Shown here in pieces: positions 14,645 to 15,602 of a stretch of DNA of 15,602 bases. The notes beneath the pieces were generated by a model that worked only from the letters and a program-made list of their open reading frames with translations, ran no database searches and had not been told where the DNA came from. The position numbers were made by a program, and so were the translations under genes. Position 1 is the first letter of the stretch. Each line of letters begins with the position of its first letter. This DNA is from Nonlabens sp. (lineage in GTDB: Bacteria; Bacteroidota; Bacteroidia; Flavobacteriales; Flavobacteriaceae), in the NCBI GenBank assembly GCA_023301395.1, contig JALZUY010000220.1, positions 1 through 15,602 on the forward strand, written 5' to 3'.

Positions 14645-15304
14645 ATGGAAGTGATTGAAAGACATGCTCAATATGACAACTGGACAACTCTAGTGATAGC
14701 ATCTTGCTTATTATTACTAGCTGTGGGAAAATGGATTTATAAAAATGAGTTCAATCAATTATTAAGTGCCGCATTAAGTGACCGATACATTAAGGTATCC
14801 CGTAATGAGAATCCGCATGATGGATTGCGCATTACAGCTGTCATTGCTTATACCATAGGACTTGCCCTATGGATTACAAAAATGGCCTTTATTGAAAGTG
14901 ACACATCACTAGAATTTAAAAATTTCGCTCTCATTTTTACAGGATTATCTGTTTTTATACTAACAAAAAGGTATTTATCCATGATGATAGCTTCTTTAAT
15001 GAGTTTTGATGACATCCTAGAATTGATTGAATATCATAGAAACACGTATCGAGCTATTTTGGGTCTTTATTTAGTGGTTATTAACCTTGTTATTTACTAT
15101 GCATTTCCAGATTCGATTGAATTAATAACAGCTTTGAGTATTGTTAGTATTTTCATATTCCTCGTTTATAACTTCATCATTCTTTATATATATTCTAAAA
15201 GTTTTCTAAACCACTCCTTTTATTTTATTTTGTATCTTTGCACGCTCGAAATAGCACCCTATCTACTTTTATATAAGTATATTATGCTACTGACAGCCGA
15301 CTAA
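14645..15304 (+). CDS. DUF4271 polytopic membrane protein
   Basis: A 219-aa inner-membrane protein of the Bacteroidota DUF4271 family, function unknown. Hydrophobic segments lie near 14-30, 63-80, 93-110, 135-153, 158-182 and 190-217, so about six membrane passes are expected. The conserved-looking part is the soluble stretch FNQLLSAALSDRYIKVSRNE (36-55), between the first two helices. It is 17 nt upstream of hemD on the same strand, an arrangement I recall as common in flavobacteria, and may share its transcript. A -7 box inside its 3' end could give hemD a separate start. There are no catalytic motifs. Confidence 0.85.
   Translation: MEVIERHAQYDNWTTLVIASCLLLLAVGKWIYKNEFNQLLSAALSDRYIKVSRNENPHDGLRITAVIAYTIGLALWITKMAFIESDTSLEFKNFALIFTGLSVFILTKRYLSMMIASLMSFDDILELIEYHRNTYRAILGLYLVVINLVIYYAFPDSIELITALSIVSIFIFLVYNFIILYIYSKSFLNHSFYFILYLCTLEIAPYLLLYKYIMLLTAD
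15233..15240 (+). promoter_or_regulatory. Internal -7 box TATCTTTG ahead of hemD
   Basis: An exact TAnnTTTG match inside the end of the DUF4271 gene, about 80 nt before the hemD ATG. The -33 position shows no TTG. It could be a secondary promoter for hemD, or chance, given the T-rich coding sequence. Confidence 0.3.
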
Positions 15305-15321
15305 TAAACAAAAGCAAGCCT

Positions 15322-15602
15322 ATGAAAGTGAAGACAATTTTAGTTTCCCAACCTGAACCTAAAATGGAAAATTCACCCTATCAAACTTTAGTAGATCGTA
15401 CTAAAGTTAAGATAGACTTCCGTTCGTTTATTCATGTAGAAGGCGTTTCTTCTAAGGAAGTGCGCGAGCAAAAAATAGATATCAGTAAGCATACTGCAAT
15501 TATTTTAACAAGTCGTAATAGCGTAGATCACTTTTTCAGAGTAGCTGAAGAGATGAGATATAAAATTCCAGATTCTTTGAAATATTTTTGCCAGAGTGAA
15601 GC
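15322..15602 (+). CDS. hemD: Uroporphyrinogen-III synthase, N-terminal part (cut by window end)
   Basis: 93 complete codons of an open frame that runs off the right edge. The start reads MKVKTILVSQPEPKMENSPY, followed by IILTSRNSVDHFFR (about 61-74), which match the first alpha/beta lobe of uroporphyrinogen-III synthase. That enzyme closes hydroxymethylbilane to uroporphyrinogen III in heme synthesis in the cytoplasm. The ATG is 17 nt after the DUF4271 stop, and the gene order supports the call. HemD is poorly conserved, so identification rests on the TSRNSV motif, the N-terminal strand and the context. The C-terminal lobe is not visible. Confidence 0.82.
   Translation, partial: MKVKTILVSQPEPKMENSPYQTLVDRTKVKIDFRSFIHVEGVSSKEVREQKIDISKHTAIILTSRNSVDHFFRVAEEMRYKIPDSLKYFCQSE

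Overview
The window is an AT-rich stretch of a Flavobacteriaceae-type genome (Bacteroidota), probably marine. The evidence is two secreted proteins with type IX secretion (T9SS) C-terminal sorting domains, a GLPGLI-family protein followed by a SusC/TonB-receptor-like barrel, DUF4296 and DUF4271 genes, no Shine-Dalgarno sequences, and several matches to the Bacteroidota -7 promoter box TAnnTTTG. A 16-bp palindrome, CGCTTTCGCGAAAGCG or close variants, occurs four times. I associate it from memory with Nonlabens/Dokdonia-like flavobacteria; the genus is a guess.

Left part (1-4886): a long hairpin carrying one palindrome copy, then an M36 (fungalysin) metallopeptidase and a lamin-tail-domain protein, both exported and T9SS-tagged. 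A strong intrinsic terminator closes this part. The two look like extracellular or surface proteins for polymer degradation or adhesion.

Middle part (4889-9712): a stand-alone LuxE/PaaK-like acyl-protein synthetase with a TTG start, then a four-copy 8-bp tandem repeat just upstream of a compact three-gene unit: a small secreted Thr-rich protein of unknown family, a GLPGLI protein, and an outer-membrane receptor-like barrel. The barrel gene also begins at TTG, inside the end of the GLPGLI gene. Its signal-peptide codons contain a perfect terminator-shaped hairpin, which suggests an attenuation step between the two genes. This unit is the best candidate for something undescribed.

Right part (9715-15602): conserved housekeeping genes. 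tyrS (minus) and an NAD-dependent epimerase (plus) diverge. A minus-strand operon of polyprenol-phosphate mannosyltransferase-like glycosyltransferase, dihydroorotase and DUF4296 lipoprotein is joined by two 4-nt ATGA overlaps. A plus-strand pair, a DUF4271 membrane protein and a uroporphyrinogen-III synthase cut by the window end, diverges from it. No RNA genes, IS elements, CRISPR arrays or phage genes were recognised, and no gene-free stretch exceeds 300 bases.
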